Origin: Bdellovibrionales bacterium
GTDB taxonomy: Bacteria > Bdellovibrionota > UBA1018 > CAIMNF01
NCBI GenBank assembly: GCA_947457605.1
Contig: CANGWP010000004.1
Span: 1 to 30,186, forward strand
DNA: 30,186 nt
Direction: 5' to 3'
Shown piece by piece: positions 14,501-22,411 of this stretch. The position numbers and the translations under genes were made by a program. Position 1 is the stretch's first letter; every line of letters begins with the position of its first letter. The notes beneath the pieces are model-generated. The model did no database searches. It saw only the letters and a program-made list of their open reading frames with translations, and was not told the DNA's origin.

Positions 14501-14887
14501 TTAGAGGGCGGGTGGTCCTTGATTTGAAGAAGTCGCCTCGATTACGGCTTGCTGATCCAGAATTGAGTTCAGTTTGCTTTGCGCAATGGCGTCAAACACG
14601 ATTGAAAGCCCGAAAATCGAGAGCACAACGGCAAGGATCGGATCCGAGTCGGAGTCTTTTCCTGTCAGTGCCGAGATCTCCTCTGCTTTCTTGTACTCAA
14701 AGAAAACAAAATAAACTCCGCAAGTCAGAAGACTCAGGAGGTAAACCTTCCAAAACGAATAGCGCTCGGTTTTTAAGAGATAATTCAGGGTCTTTACTTG
14801 TGAACTTTGAACCACCAGATTCCAAAGTCCGCATAGCAAGATGGTGAGAATCAAATCAAGCGCGATGTTTCGGGGTTCCGGTTTCAT
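14501..14887 (-). CDS. Small membrane protein, DUF4234-like
   Basis: 128 aa inner-membrane protein with three hydrophobic segments: LDLILTILLCGLWNLVV near the N-terminus, VYLLSLLTCGVYFVFFEYKK in the middle and PILAVVLSIFGLSIVF after it. The pattern of aromatic residues around LLTCGVYFVFFEYKKAEEI is reminiscent of DUF4234 proteins, of unknown function. It follows serB on the minus strand, 12 bp after its stop, so the two are likely co-transcribed. The C-terminal tail is short and polar. Confidence 0.65.
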   Translation of the reverse strand: MKPEPRNIALDLILTILLCGLWNLVVQSSQVKTLNYLLKTERYSFWKVYLLSLLTCGVYFVFFEYKKAEEISALTGKDSDSDPILAVVLSIFGLSIVFDAIAQSKLNSILDQQAVIEATSSNQGPPAL

Positions 14888-14899
14888 GAGAGAAGGCTA

Positions 14900-15850
14900 T
14901 CAAATCAGGGCTTTCAGCCAAAGAAGATTTCGATCCAATATGAGCGAATTGCAGTGGGCAGAAAGTTTCAATTTTCCGCAGAACGAAACCTGTGTTCCGG
15001 CCTCATCCATCATGGGTAGGTCGTTTGCTCCATCGCCGACCGTGATGGTTCCAGCGAGGGTTGCTCGATACGATTCCTTCATTTGGGCGACGAGTTTTTT
15101 CTTGTAAGCGGCATCCACAATCGGAGGGTCAAGCTCTCCGATAAAACACTCGTGATCATCCGTGACCAGATGATTTCCATACACCTGATCGAGAAAGAGC
15201 TGCTTTTGGAAGTGTTTTAGAATGAATTCAAAACCGCCGCTTACGACCGCGGTTTTCGCGCCACTGGAGCGAAGAAACGGGATCAGCGCATCGGCGCCCG
15301 GACTCAGGGTGAGTCTGGGGATGATGGCAAGCGCCTGGGCCTTTGGCATGCCATAAAAAAATTTCACCCGACGCCTAAGGGCCGCCTCAAAATCAAGCTT
15401 TCCTTGCATGGCCTCTTCCGTGATGGCTGCGACTTCCTGAAAGAAGCCAGCCTCGCGGGCAATCTCATCGATCACCTCTTCGTTGATGAGCGTGCTGTCC
15501 ATGTCAAAGCACGCAAGAAGCTTAGGGGCGCGTACCGAAATCATGGGTCTCAAAGAAACCAGGTAGGGGCGTGGAGCGGGGTGAGAGGCTGCAAAGACCT
15601 CGCTCCAGATGGACTCCCGAAGTCTGGCAAAGGAGCCTTCAGTCGTGGAATCGATTTCAAAATCAAGCCGGAGAGCCTCGTTTGGTTCAAAGCAAAAGGA
15701 GGTTTTCATCTGGGGAAATGCAGACAAAGGAGACAGGCCTGCCTCCGTGATTCTCCCGTTGACCCAAGCATAGAGGCCCTCGAGTTCCTTTTGGGGAATG
15801 ACAGGGGTGATCCAGGTCAGAAGATGGGTCTCAGAGGGGCTTTGATTCAT
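14900..15850 (-). CDS. serB: Phosphoserine phosphatase
   Basis: HAD-superfamily hydrolase for the last step of serine synthesis. Of 316 aa, the C-terminal ~210 are the catalytic domain: motif I CFDMDSTLINEEVIDEIARE (nucleophile D116, acid D118), EAMQGKLDFEAALRRRV, motif II AVVSGGFEFI and motif III/IV TVGDGANDLPMM. The N-terminal ~105 residues are an extra domain of the type seen in E. coli-like SerB. ATG 15850 is the start; it lies 74 bp from the divergent hisS start. No other serine-pathway genes are adjacent. Confidence 0.93.
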   Translation of the reverse strand: MNQSPSETHLLTWITPVIPQKELEGLYAWVNGRITEAGLSPLSAFPQMKTSFCFEPNEALRLDFEIDSTTEGSFARLRESIWSEVFAASHPAPRPYLVSLRPMISVRAPKLLACFDMDSTLINEEVIDEIAREAGFFQEVAAITEEAMQGKLDFEAALRRRVKFFYGMPKAQALAIIPRLTLSPGADALIPFLRSSGAKTAVVSGGFEFILKHFQKQLFLDQVYGNHLVTDDHECFIGELDPPIVDAAYKKKLVAQMKESYRATLAGTITVGDGANDLPMMDEAGTQVSFCGKLKLSAHCNSLILDRNLLWLKALI

Positions 15851-15887
15851 GAATTTTGACTTCCAGTCTTTCAGAGCAAAACAGTCC

Positions 15888-15916
15888 TTGGCAAGCGGGT
15901 TCTGCGTTGGTAGCTC
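15888..15916 (+). promoter_or_regulatory. Promoter of hisS, leaderless type
   Basis: TTGGCA (15888-15893), 17 bp, TAGCTC (15911-15916) with TGG immediately before it (extended -10). Eight nt then reach ATG 15925, so transcription should begin at about the start codon. No ribosome-binding site is present, which also supports ATG 15925 over the upstream TTG. Confidence 0.6.
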
Positions 15917-15924
15917 TTGAAATC

Positions 15925-17229
15925 ATGGCGATTTCCACCGAACCCTACAAGGGCACCCGCGATTTTTACCCAAAAGACATGCAGCTTCGAAACTGGATGT
16001 TCGGAAAGCTCTCCTCGGCTGCCCGGTCCTTTGGCTACCTCGAATATGGCGGTCCCATGATCGAGAGCTTTGAGCTCTATGCCGCAAAGTCAGGCGAGGA
16101 GCTCGTCAACCAGCAGCTCTATCACTTTGTCGATCGAGGGGATCGCAAGGTCGCCGTTCGTCCCGAAATGACACCCACCATGGCTCGTCTTGTGGCTGCA
16201 AGAATCCACGAGCTTCCGCGTCCGATCCGGCTTTTCAGCATCCCGAATCTTTGGCGCTACGAGCGTCCGCAGAAAGGGCGGCTTCGCGAACATTGGCAGC
16301 TGAATGTCGATGTTCTTGGCGGGGATGCGCTTCTTGCTGAGACCGAGCTTCTTACATTGGCGGTCGAACTCATGCGAAGCTTCGGAGGAGGCGAGCGAAT
16401 CCAAGTTCGTGTGAATCACCGAAAACTCATGGATTCCTTTTTCAAGGACACGCTTGGGCTCACGGCGGAACAGGCACTGAAAGTGGTGAAAGCAATTGAT
16501 GCCAAGGACAAGGTGGATGAGGCCAAATTCGTGGGCTGGCTATCTGAGGCCGGAGTTCGCGAGGATCAGGTTGCGACGCTTAAGCGTTTCTTTGGCTCAA
16601 GCCTTGATTCGATTGCAAAAGAGATGCCCTGCGAGGGAGCAAACCATTTGCTTGAGCTGTTCAAGGGGCTTTCGGAATCGGGAGTGGCAGACCAAGTGGC
16701 ATTTGACCCGACCATCATGCGGGGGCTTGATTATTATACGGGCACCGTGTTTGAGATCTATGATACAAGCCCGGAGAACCGGCGCGCGATGTTCGGGGGC
16801 GGTCGCTATGACAATCTTGTCGGGATGTTCGGAGGCAAGGAGTCGCTCTCGGGTGTGGGATTCGGGATGGGCGATGTTTCGCTTCAGAATTTTTTGGAAA
16901 CCCACAATCTGGTGCCGAAGTTTGAAGGCGAAATTGATGTGTTTGTGAGTCTACCAAAAGCGGAGCTTCGCGGGCTTTCCGAAAAAGTGGCCCGGGATTT
17001 AAGAGCCGGAGGCCTCAATGTCATGACGCCACTTCAGGTTTCAGGGTTTGGAGCGCAGCTGAAAATCGCAAACAAGCACGAGGCGAAGGTGGCTGTGCTG
17101 TTCGGGGATTCAGAGCTTGAAAAGGGTGAGCTTATTTTGAAGGTGCTGACCACAGGCGAGCAGCTTCAGGTCAAGACCGCCGATACCGTGAAGACAGTGA
17201 TGGGGATTCTTGGCTCAAAGAACAGTTGA
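15925..17229 (+). CDS. hisS: Histidyl-tRNA synthetase
   Basis: Class II aminoacyl-tRNA synthetase that charges tRNA-His. From ATG 15925 it is 434 aa, starting MAISTEPYKGTRDFYPKDMQ as expected. Motif 2 is RLFSIPNLWRYERPQKGRLR (about 102-121), the histidine-specific segment is GLDYYTGTVFEIYD (267-280), and motif 3 is LSGVGFGMGDVS. The C-terminal ~90 residues form the anticodon-binding domain (IDVFVSLPKAELRGLSEKVA). A TTG at 15856 would add 23 residues lying upstream of the -10 box, so it is unlikely. Divergent from serB and convergent with the DUF2288 gene (20 bp gap). Confidence 0.95.
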   Translation: MAISTEPYKGTRDFYPKDMQLRNWMFGKLSSAARSFGYLEYGGPMIESFELYAAKSGEELVNQQLYHFVDRGDRKVAVRPEMTPTMARLVAARIHELPRPIRLFSIPNLWRYERPQKGRLREHWQLNVDVLGGDALLAETELLTLAVELMRSFGGGERIQVRVNHRKLMDSFFKDTLGLTAEQALKVVKAIDAKDKVDEAKFVGWLSEAGVREDQVATLKRFFGSSLDSIAKEMPCEGANHLLELFKGLSESGVADQVAFDPTIMRGLDYYTGTVFEIYDTSPENRRAMFGGGRYDNLVGMFGGKESLSGVGFGMGDVSLQNFLETHNLVPKFEGEIDVFVSLPKAELRGLSEKVARDLRAGGLNVMTPLQVSGFGAQLKIANKHEAKVAVLFGDSELEKGELILKVLTTGEQLQVKTADTVKTVMGILGSKNS

Positions 17230-17249
17230 TCATTAAGGGGGTTGGTCCC

Positions 17250-17555
17250 TCAATTCAAAACCTGAATCAAAATGAAGGGCTGCACGACCACTGACAAAAA
17301 CGGAATATCAAAGTTCTTTTCCCAGTGTCCGAGCTGGTGCGTGTTGGGCTTGGTCAGGACTCCGTCTTTGATCCAAAGAGTCACCTTCTCCTGATTGTTT
17401 TCCGCAATCGCCATGGCAGCCTCCAGAAGCGGGGTTTCGGGCGCTACAATGATGATCACATCGCGAGCCAGGTGCTTTCGCAAATCCCCCCAAATTACGG
17501 GGCCAATCGCGGCACCCAGTTCTTCGCGCAGTTTGTCGGTTTTTTCGGTGGTCAT
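17250..17555 (-). CDS. DUF2288 family protein
   Basis: 101 aa cytosolic protein. It follows the DUF2288 pattern: a short N-terminal helix, GPVIWGDLRKHLARDVIIIV, APETPLLEAAMAIAENNQEK and a C-terminal half ending FLSVVVQPFILIQVLN, with a Trp near GHWEKNFDIPF. The family is small and of unknown function. It lies 18 bp downstream of the secreted-protein gene on the same strand, so the two may be co-transcribed; no ribosome-binding site is evident. Convergent with hisS. Confidence 0.75.
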   Translation of the reverse strand: MTTEKTDKLREELGAAIGPVIWGDLRKHLARDVIIIVAPETPLLEAAMAIAENNQEKVTLWIKDGVLTKPNTHQLGHWEKNFDIPFLSVVVQPFILIQVLN

Positions 17556-17573
17556 GGGTTTTTGAATGGTCGC

Positions 17574-18017
17574 TCAGTGATCGCAATAGATATCAAACGA
17601 GAAGCGCCGGGATTTCGGCTTGTTTGCAGGGATGGAAACAGAAGCCTCGCAACTCATCGGAGAGTTGGAACTCAGGATGTTTGATTTTCTGAATGTGAGT
17701 ACTTCACCAAAGGTTGGCACCCAGTTTGAATCTTCCAAAATCCAATCCCGGCCCCAGTCGGGTTGAAGGAGCTTTTGTTGTTCCTCAAGGTAAGCATCCT
17801 TGCAGGCCTGAAACATTCCGGGATGCGCATCACTTTTGGAGCAATAAATCGGATCCACTTTGAAGGTTTGGAGTTCGCGCAAGTAGGCAAGCTTTACAGA
17901 AGCTCGAAGTGGTATTTGCTTTCTCAGGAAGTCACGCAGGTTCAAAGCGTGCGCAGACAAGGAAAGAGACAGGACCAAGGTTTCAAGGAGAATCAGAGCG
18001 GGTAAAAATGCCTTCAT
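17574..18017 (-). CDS. Small secreted protein of unknown family
   Basis: 147 aa with a Sec-type signal peptide (FLPALILLETLVLSLSLS, probable cleavage after SAHA). The mature part (~125 aa) has four Cys (in IYCSK, QACKD, MSCEA, IYCDH), consistent with two periplasmic disulfides, and several Trp (DWGRDWILEDSNWVP). I do not recognise a family. A GGAG sequence lies about 8 nt before ATG 18017. It is divergent from dut with 111 bp between starts. Confidence 0.75.
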   Translation of the reverse strand: MKAFLPALILLETLVLSLSLSAHALNLRDFLRKQIPLRASVKLAYLRELQTFKVDPIYCSKSDAHPGMFQACKDAYLEEQQKLLQPDWGRDWILEDSNWVPTFGEVLTFRKSNILSSNSPMSCEASVSIPANKPKSRRFSFDIYCDH

Positions 18018-18092
18018 TCAAGAGCTCCAGTTGCTGCGAAGGTTTTCGGTCTTTTTTTGCAATTTGGCAAGTATCGATTTGAATTCCGGACA

Positions 18093-18120
18093 TTGAAATC
18101 CCGAAAAGGTCTGGTAGAGT
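18093..18120 (+). promoter_or_regulatory. Promoter of dut, leaderless type
   Basis: TTGAAA (18093-18098), 16 bp, TAGAGT (18115-18120) preceded by TGG (extended -10). Eight nt (CGCGGGTC) separate it from ATG 18129, so the transcript should start about at the ATG. No ribosome-binding site. Confidence 0.65.
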
Positions 18121-18128
18121 CGCGGGTC

Positions 18129-18551
18129 ATGAAAACCCTTCAAATGCAGAAACTCGACCCCGCAGCCAAGGTTCCGGTTCGCGCCTATGAACACGATGCA
18201 GGCCTTGATCTTTTCTCGCTCGAACGCCACACGATTGCTCCAGGCGAGGGCAGAGTCTTCAAAACCGGAATTGCAATCGAACTTGATCCGGGCTTTGTGG
18301 GCCTGATTTGGGATCGATCCTCGATGGGAAAGCGGGGAATCAAGACCTTGGGCGGTGTGATCGACTCCGGATATCGGGGCGAGGTGGGGGTGATTCTGTG
18401 GAATCTCTCAAAAGAGCCCCAGGAAATCCAGTCGGGCGATAAAATTGCTCAACTTTTAATCCAGCCCGTAGCCACTCCAGCCACCAAAGAAGTCGAGCTG
18501 CTTTCAAGCTCCGAGCGCGGCAAGGGCGGGTTTGGGAGTTCTGGAAAATGA
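18129..18551 (+). CDS. dut: dUTP diphosphatase
   Basis: Trimeric dUTPase; hydrolyses dUTP to dUMP and pyrophosphate, keeping uracil out of DNA and supplying dTMP synthesis. All five motifs are present in 140 aa: AGLDLFS, DRSSMGKRGI, GGVIDSGYRGEVGVILWN, GDKIAQLLIQP and the C-terminal P-loop-like RGKGGFGSSG. The frame is open upstream to 18057, but ATG 18129 matches family length and lies just after the promoter. The stop overlaps the start of the outer-membrane protein gene (ATGA), an unusual pairing of unrelated functions. Confidence 0.95.
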   Translation: MKTLQMQKLDPAAKVPVRAYEHDAGLDLFSLERHTIAPGEGRVFKTGIAIELDPGFVGLIWDRSSMGKRGIKTLGGVIDSGYRGEVGVILWNLSKEPQEIQSGDKIAQLLIQPVATPATKEVELLSSSERGKGGFGSSGK

Positions 18552-19306
18552 AGAAAGGAATCAAGATGGCAAGAATTGCAAAAATGGTTTGGGCTCTTGG
18601 ATGCGTGGGAATCGTTTTTGGGATCGGGCAGGCCTATGCGATCGATCAGGTGATCCTGAGGGACGGGCGAGTGGTGGAGGGAACGGTGTTGAATGACGTT
18701 CCCAACCGGTATGTCGACATCAGGCTTAGCACCGGTCGCACGGAGCGGTTTCAGAAATCCGATGTGGCATCCGTTGAGCGCGATGTGCCCTCCAGCAACG
18801 ATCGCTCCATGAGGGGCGCCGAATCAAAAGGATGGATTTCGCTTTTGCTTGGAGGTCACTTCAATCCTACCCAGAACCTCGGCGGCGGCACGATCATGGA
18901 TTTCATGTTTGGTGCGAAGGCGGGGTTTCACGCAATGAATCTTGATTTCGGGAGACTTTCGTTTGCACTCAGCTACGATTACGTAAGTCAGTCCACTCCG
19001 GCAGGGTTTGTTTCCGTCAATCAGGATTTTCACGATCTCAATGTTCAAGTGCTGATGACGAGGCTTGGCGGGAGCGGGTTTTATTTGGGGCCCAACATCG
19101 GGCTTGCCATGTTTACAAACAACACGGGGTTTGGCGGAGGCGGCGTAAACAACATGAGCAGCTACTTTGAGTTCGGAGTGGGTGCGGGGTATGAGATCTT
19201 TGTGAGCCCGAGTTTTGCGATCGGCCCCGATCTTAGGTACGAGCACATTTCGACCGTTCAAAGGGATGCGATCAAGTTTGCGTTGCAGGGGAGCTTCCAG
19301 TTCTAA
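18548..19306 (+). CDS. Probable outer-membrane beta-barrel protein
   Basis: 252 aa exported protein. The signal peptide is MARIAKMVWALGCVGIVFGI then GQAYA. A small segment DQVILRDGRVVEGTVLNDVP follows, resembling the short RDG-x-V-x-G-x-V repeats of periplasmic proteins. The remaining ~170 residues alternate Gly/aromatic-rich beta strands (ISLLLGGHFNPTQNLGGG, FYLGPNIGLAMFTNNTGFGG) and end with RDAIKFALQGSFQF, whose final Phe fits a BAM-recognised barrel terminus. Eight strands would fit the size. ATG 18548 overlaps the dut stop; ATG 18566 has AAGGA at good spacing and may be the real start. Function unknown. Confidence 0.75.
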   Translation: MKKGIKMARIAKMVWALGCVGIVFGIGQAYAIDQVILRDGRVVEGTVLNDVPNRYVDIRLSTGRTERFQKSDVASVERDVPSSNDRSMRGAESKGWISLLLGGHFNPTQNLGGGTIMDFMFGAKAGFHAMNLDFGRLSFALSYDYVSQSTPAGFVSVNQDFHDLNVQVLMTRLGGSGFYLGPNIGLAMFTNNTGFGGGGVNNMSSYFEFGVGAGYEIFVSPSFAIGPDLRYEHISTVQRDAIKFALQGSFQF

Positions 19307-19312
19307 GTTCGA

Positions 19313-19837
19313 TCAAATCCCAAGATCCTGCATGACTGATCTTGCAAGCGCGATGTGCATCTTTTCTTCCTCTGCGATCTTTCGAAACAGCTCTCCCGTG
19401 ACGGAATCGGTTTTGAGAAGGGTTTCGTAAAACTGCTCTCCTGCAATCCGGCCCCGCTCCTCGGCATTTGCCATGAAAAGTGCGAATTCAGAGGCAGTGG
19501 AGCAGCGATCAAAGGAATTCCAGAGAGCAAGACTCTGGGGGCGCGCGGCCGGATCCACCCCGAGTTCTTTCATTCGGGCAAGCAGCCAGGAAAGATGCTT
19601 TGCTTCTTCGCGCGAAAGCTCAAGCCAGGTGTTTTTTACGGATTCAGGAAGTGCTGGATACGAGTGGGCCGCAAGGAAAAACGCATTCTCGGCCTGCTTT
19701 TCTGCAAACGCCACAAAACGAAGCCGGTCTCCAAGGCCCTCGGGGGTGGTGAGGGAGCGTGGGTAGGGGGCTTTCTCTGTGGGGGCACAGACTGCAAACG
19801 GCGCCCATTCTATTTTCGCTTTTGAAAACGCTCCCAC
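19313..19837 (-). CDS. Ferritin-like di-iron protein
   Basis: 174 aa helical protein with four candidate metal-binding sites spaced as in the ferritin-like superfamily: RFVAFAEKQAEN, LSREEAKHLSW, FMANAEERGRI and IAEEEKMHIAL, i.e. two E-x2-H and two E pairs. This could bind a di-iron centre. The exact family (rubrerythrin-like, DUF455 or MiaE-like) is unclear. The N-terminal ~30 residues contain one Cys and look unstructured. Its 5' end overlaps the 3' end of the EVE gene by 28 bp, so translation is likely coupled. It is convergent with the outer-membrane protein gene, 6 bp gap. Confidence 0.75.
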   Translation of the reverse strand: MGAFSKAKIEWAPFAVCAPTEKAPYPRSLTTPEGLGDRLRFVAFAEKQAENAFFLAAHSYPALPESVKNTWLELSREEAKHLSWLLARMKELGVDPAARPQSLALWNSFDRCSTASEFALFMANAEERGRIAGEQFYETLLKTDSVTGELFRKIAEEEKMHIALARSVMQDLGI

Positions 19838-20259
19838 GAGCCCCCCATCTTGAGAATGATTTCAAATTCTTTTGCGCCCACTTCCATGCAGGACAGCCTT
19901 GATTGCTTCAGAAGCGGAAGACCGGCCAGAGTCTTTGTGGTCTTGATCGTGGAAAGCGGTACCGGAGAATCGAGTTTCAAAACAAACTCCACATCGATCT
20001 GCGACCAATCGCCCGGCTTTTCGGGATCAGGATCGGGATAGGCTTCCCGGCATACGCGAGCCACTCCCACGACCGCCCGATCATCGTTGCTGTGGTAGAT
20101 CAAAGCGAATTCGCCTTTTTTGCAGGTTCGGAGTACATTGCGGGCCTGGAAGTTCCGCACATGGTCCCAATTCGTTTTCTTGTCGTCTGCGAATCGGTCA
20201 ATGGAGTAAACATCGGGCTCGGATTTCAGGAGCCAGAATTTGGAAGTGGCTTTTGGCAT
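19810..20259 (-). CDS. EVE-domain protein
   Basis: 149 aa consisting of one EVE domain (PUA-like fold) of the thymocyte-nuclear-protein-1 type. The hallmark start FWLLKSEPDVYSIDRFADDK and WDHVRNFQARNVLRTCKKGE, then FALIYHSNDDRAVVGVARV are clear, with the conserved aromatic residues. EVE domains bind modified bases in DNA or RNA; bacterial single-domain members are widespread and no target is known for this one. It is transcribed from a promoter facing the second outer-membrane protein gene and is followed by the overlapping ferritin-like gene. Confidence 0.92.
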   Translation of the reverse strand: MPKATSKFWLLKSEPDVYSIDRFADDKKTNWDHVRNFQARNVLRTCKKGEFALIYHSNDDRAVVGVARVCREAYPDPDPEKPGDWSQIDVEFVLKLDSPVPLSTIKTTKTLAGLPLLKQSRLSCMEVGAKEFEIILKMGGSWERFQKRK

Positions 20260-20266
20260 GCCCTAG

Positions 20267-20296
20267 GCTCTACCAAAGAGAGCGGATCTTAGGCAA
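20267..20296 (-). promoter_or_regulatory. Promoter of the EVE gene, leaderless type
   Basis: On the minus strand: TTGCCT (20296-20291), 18 bp, TAGAGC (20272-20267) preceded by TGG. Seven nt lie between the -10 and the ATG at 20259. No ribosome-binding site. Confidence 0.6.
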
Positions 20297-20324
20297 GTTC
20301 AGGTGCGGATCGGAAGATGAAGAT

Positions 20325-21398
20325 ATGAAAAAAAGAGCGTTTTCAGCAAGAGCGGGATTGTGGGCGACGGGTATCGCGATCCTTGGGGGGCTTGTCGCTC
20401 CTCCTTCAAAGGCGTTTCAGCTGGCCATCACCAATCGAGTGGTCACGCCCCCGGGGGATGCCACTCTCTTGAATGCGCTCGCTGATTCGCTCGAGAGTCA
20501 GTTCAATTCGAGTCTGGCTTCGGTCGGCACTCAGGAAAATTTTCTGAGACAGGTTGGAAATGCCAATGCGATGTCCGGGCGGGCTTTTTTGAGTCCGGGA
20601 GCTTTGATTGCCAATCGCGATTTTTTCTTTGCGTACGGGTTTGGGAGCGGGCTTTCGTTGGGAGAGGGAGCAAGCTTGTCTCAGGGAATCACCACTCCGC
20701 CAAACCAGCTTCCGCCGGTAGGGCTTGGAGCAAAGGGTGGTTTCACCTTTGGAGTGTCGGGGAAAAAGTTTCCGAAGCTTTTTTCCCTCGATGCTTCGCG
20801 AGTGATGGTTTTTGCCTCCTTTTCGACGATGGACCTGAGCAGTTGGATCGGGCGAAGGATCGCGCTTCAGTCGCATCATGGAAGCCTTGGTCTCAGTTAC
20901 CAGTATTATTTGCCTCAAAATTGGACTCCCCTGATCCGCTTCAACGGGTTCCGGATCTCAAGTGGTCTTTCGTACGCGAATCTCGATATCCGCTACTCGA
21001 CACCCTTTCAGTTGACGGAGCAATCCGGACCAACCTCGATGAGCTGGAGCGGGACAGTCGATCTTGGAGTGAACTCGGATGTGTGGAGTCTAACGAATGA
21101 AGTGACCACCGGATTCAGACTATTTTGGATTTGGAACCTGTACGCTGGAATCGGAATCGATCTGAACGTCGGCTCAAGCAATCTTACGGGCACTTCCTCC
21201 GGACCGGTCACAGCGTCCCAGTTCTCCGGAACCGCTGTGGTGACGGGGGCTCCTGAGAGTGCGGCTCCAAGCTGGGTTCAGACGCGTGCGATTTTCGGAA
21301 CGCAGTTTGACCTGGGACCCATCGGGATTTTCGGACAATTCACCCTCTCAACGCCTTCGGTCTACGGATTGAACTTTGGCGCATCCCTCATGCTTTGA
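20325..21398 (+). CDS. Probable outer-membrane beta-barrel protein
   Basis: 357 aa from ATG 20325. The N-terminus is a signal peptide (MKKRAFSARAGLWATGIAIL, cleavage near SKAF). The mature protein is rich in Gly, Ser and aromatic residues with alternating strands (FFFAYGFGSGLSLGEGASL, GSLGLSYQYYLPQNW, ISSGLSYANLDIRYSTPF, GLNFGASLML). It probably forms a barrel of about 12-14 strands in the outer membrane. There is no recognisable enzymatic or receptor domain; a porin, adhesin or structural role is possible. An upstream in-frame start at 20253 would overlap the EVE gene start and lacks a signal, so it is less likely. The CsgG/FlgT-like lipoprotein gene follows after 32 bp. Confidence 0.72.
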   Translation: MKKRAFSARAGLWATGIAILGGLVAPPSKAFQLAITNRVVTPPGDATLLNALADSLESQFNSSLASVGTQENFLRQVGNANAMSGRAFLSPGALIANRDFFFAYGFGSGLSLGEGASLSQGITTPPNQLPPVGLGAKGGFTFGVSGKKFPKLFSLDASRVMVFASFSTMDLSSWIGRRIALQSHHGSLGLSYQYYLPQNWTPLIRFNGFRISSGLSYANLDIRYSTPFQLTEQSGPTSMSWSGTVDLGVNSDVWSLTNEVTTGFRLFWIWNLYAGIGIDLNVGSSNLTGTSSGPVTASQFSGTAVVTGAPESAAPSWVQTRAIFGTQFDLGPIGIFGQFTLSTPSVYGLNFGASLML

Positions 21399-21424
21399 TA
21401 ATCCCCCCGGATTGATGGTAGGAT
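21395..21424 (+). promoter_or_regulatory. Promoter of the CsgG/FlgT-like gene, leaderless type
   Basis: TTGATA (21395-21400), 18 bp, TAGGAT (21419-21424) preceded by TGG. Only 6 nt (TTGAAC) separate it from ATG 21431, placing the expected +1 on the A of the ATG. The -35 overlaps the stop of the upstream gene. Confidence 0.6.
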
Positions 21425-21430
21425 TTGAAC

Positions 21431-22411
21431 ATGAATCGTTTCTCAAAATTTCAATTCATTTCCTGCCTGACTCTTCTGCTCTCACTTTTGACGGGTTGCA
21501 TGCGGGGTGGGGGGTACCGAAAAGATCGTGAATTTTATGAGGATGCGCAAGGCGGATATTATCAGGACCGCGATGATTCCTCTCCGAAGTCCGAAGCCCT
21601 CGAGCGATTGAAAGGGCCAAAGAAGAAAGTGCTTCTCCTCGCGTTTTGGAACGATACGCCCATCGGAGACGAGGGGCTTGGATCTTTTGTGGCCTCAGAA
21701 CTGAAACGCGAGTTTTCGATTGGGGGAAAGATTCTGTTTCCGGAAGATGCGCTTGTGAACACAGTCACCAAGGATTTTGTCGATGGAGACCGGGTGCAGG
21801 TATCCCAGCTGGTGCGGGAAGGCCGAAAATATGGAGTTTCTGCAGTGATATTGGGTCGGATTTCAAAAATCCAGTTTCGCCAGACACGGGAAGAGGTGGG
21901 GATCCTCCGCTCGGCCGAGAGTTCTGTGGTTGCAGATCTTGAGATGAAGGTCTTTGATGTGGCCACGGGTCGCGAGGTGGGCACATACCCCCGGTCTGCT
22001 GCTGCTTCGAACTCGACTCGAATCATGATTGACGAGGATGCGATGACCAGCAAGGCTGCGCGCGAAGAACTTGCAAAAGAGGCACTCTATCTTGCGGCTC
22101 AGAAGCTGATTCCGGATGCGGTGCTTGCGCTTGAGAAAATGGAATGGCAGGGCCGGATTGCAAAGATCGCAGGAAGCAAGGTGTATATCAACGCAGGTAA
22201 GGCGTCCGGAATTCTGGCGGGCGACATTCTGAAGGTTCTTTCCACCGGAGAGGACATCATTGATCCGGTAACCAAGGTGTTTTTAGGTCATTCCGAGGGA
22301 TTTTTAAAAGGCACGCTCGAGGTCAGCGATTTCATCGGGACCGACAGCGCTATGGCAACCATTCACACAGGCGGGAACTTTCAAGAAGGCGATGTGGTCC
22401 GTTTATATTGA
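21431..22411 (+). CDS. Lipoprotein with CsgG-like and FlgT C-terminal-like domains
   Basis: 326 aa. The N-terminus is a lipoprotein signal: LTLLLSLLTGC, with the lipidated Cys at 23. After a charged linker (GGYRKDREFYEDAQGGYYQD) comes a CsgG/TolB-N-like alpha/beta domain (VLLLAFWNDTPIGDEGLGSF, KYGVSAVILGRISKIQFRQT, VADLEMKVFDVATGREVGTY). The last ~80 residues (GRIAKIAGSKVYINAGKASG, ILAGDILKVLSTGEDI, GTDSAMATIHTGGNFQEGDV) match the FlgT C-terminal-type SH3-like domain. CsgG forms outer-membrane secretion pores; FlgT-type domains occur in flagellar and other envelope proteins. It probably faces the periplasm as an assembly factor; no curli or flagellar genes are nearby. The last 20 bp overlap lipB. 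Confidence 0.78.
   Translation: MNRFSKFQFISCLTLLLSLLTGCMRGGGYRKDREFYEDAQGGYYQDRDDSSPKSEALERLKGPKKKVLLLAFWNDTPIGDEGLGSFVASELKREFSIGGKILFPEDALVNTVTKDFVDGDRVQVSQLVREGRKYGVSAVILGRISKIQFRQTREEVGILRSAESSVVADLEMKVFDVATGREVGTYPRSAAASNSTRIMIDEDAMTSKAAREELAKEALYLAAQKLIPDAVLALEKMEWQGRIAKIAGSKVYINAGKASGILAGDILKVLSTGEDIIDPVTKVFLGHSEGFLKGTLEVSDFIGTDSAMATIHTGGNFQEGDVVRLY

Noticed and set aside
15856..15924. Upstream TTG start of hisS
   Set aside because: The added residues lie upstream of the promoter -10 box and have no counterpart in HisRS proteins.
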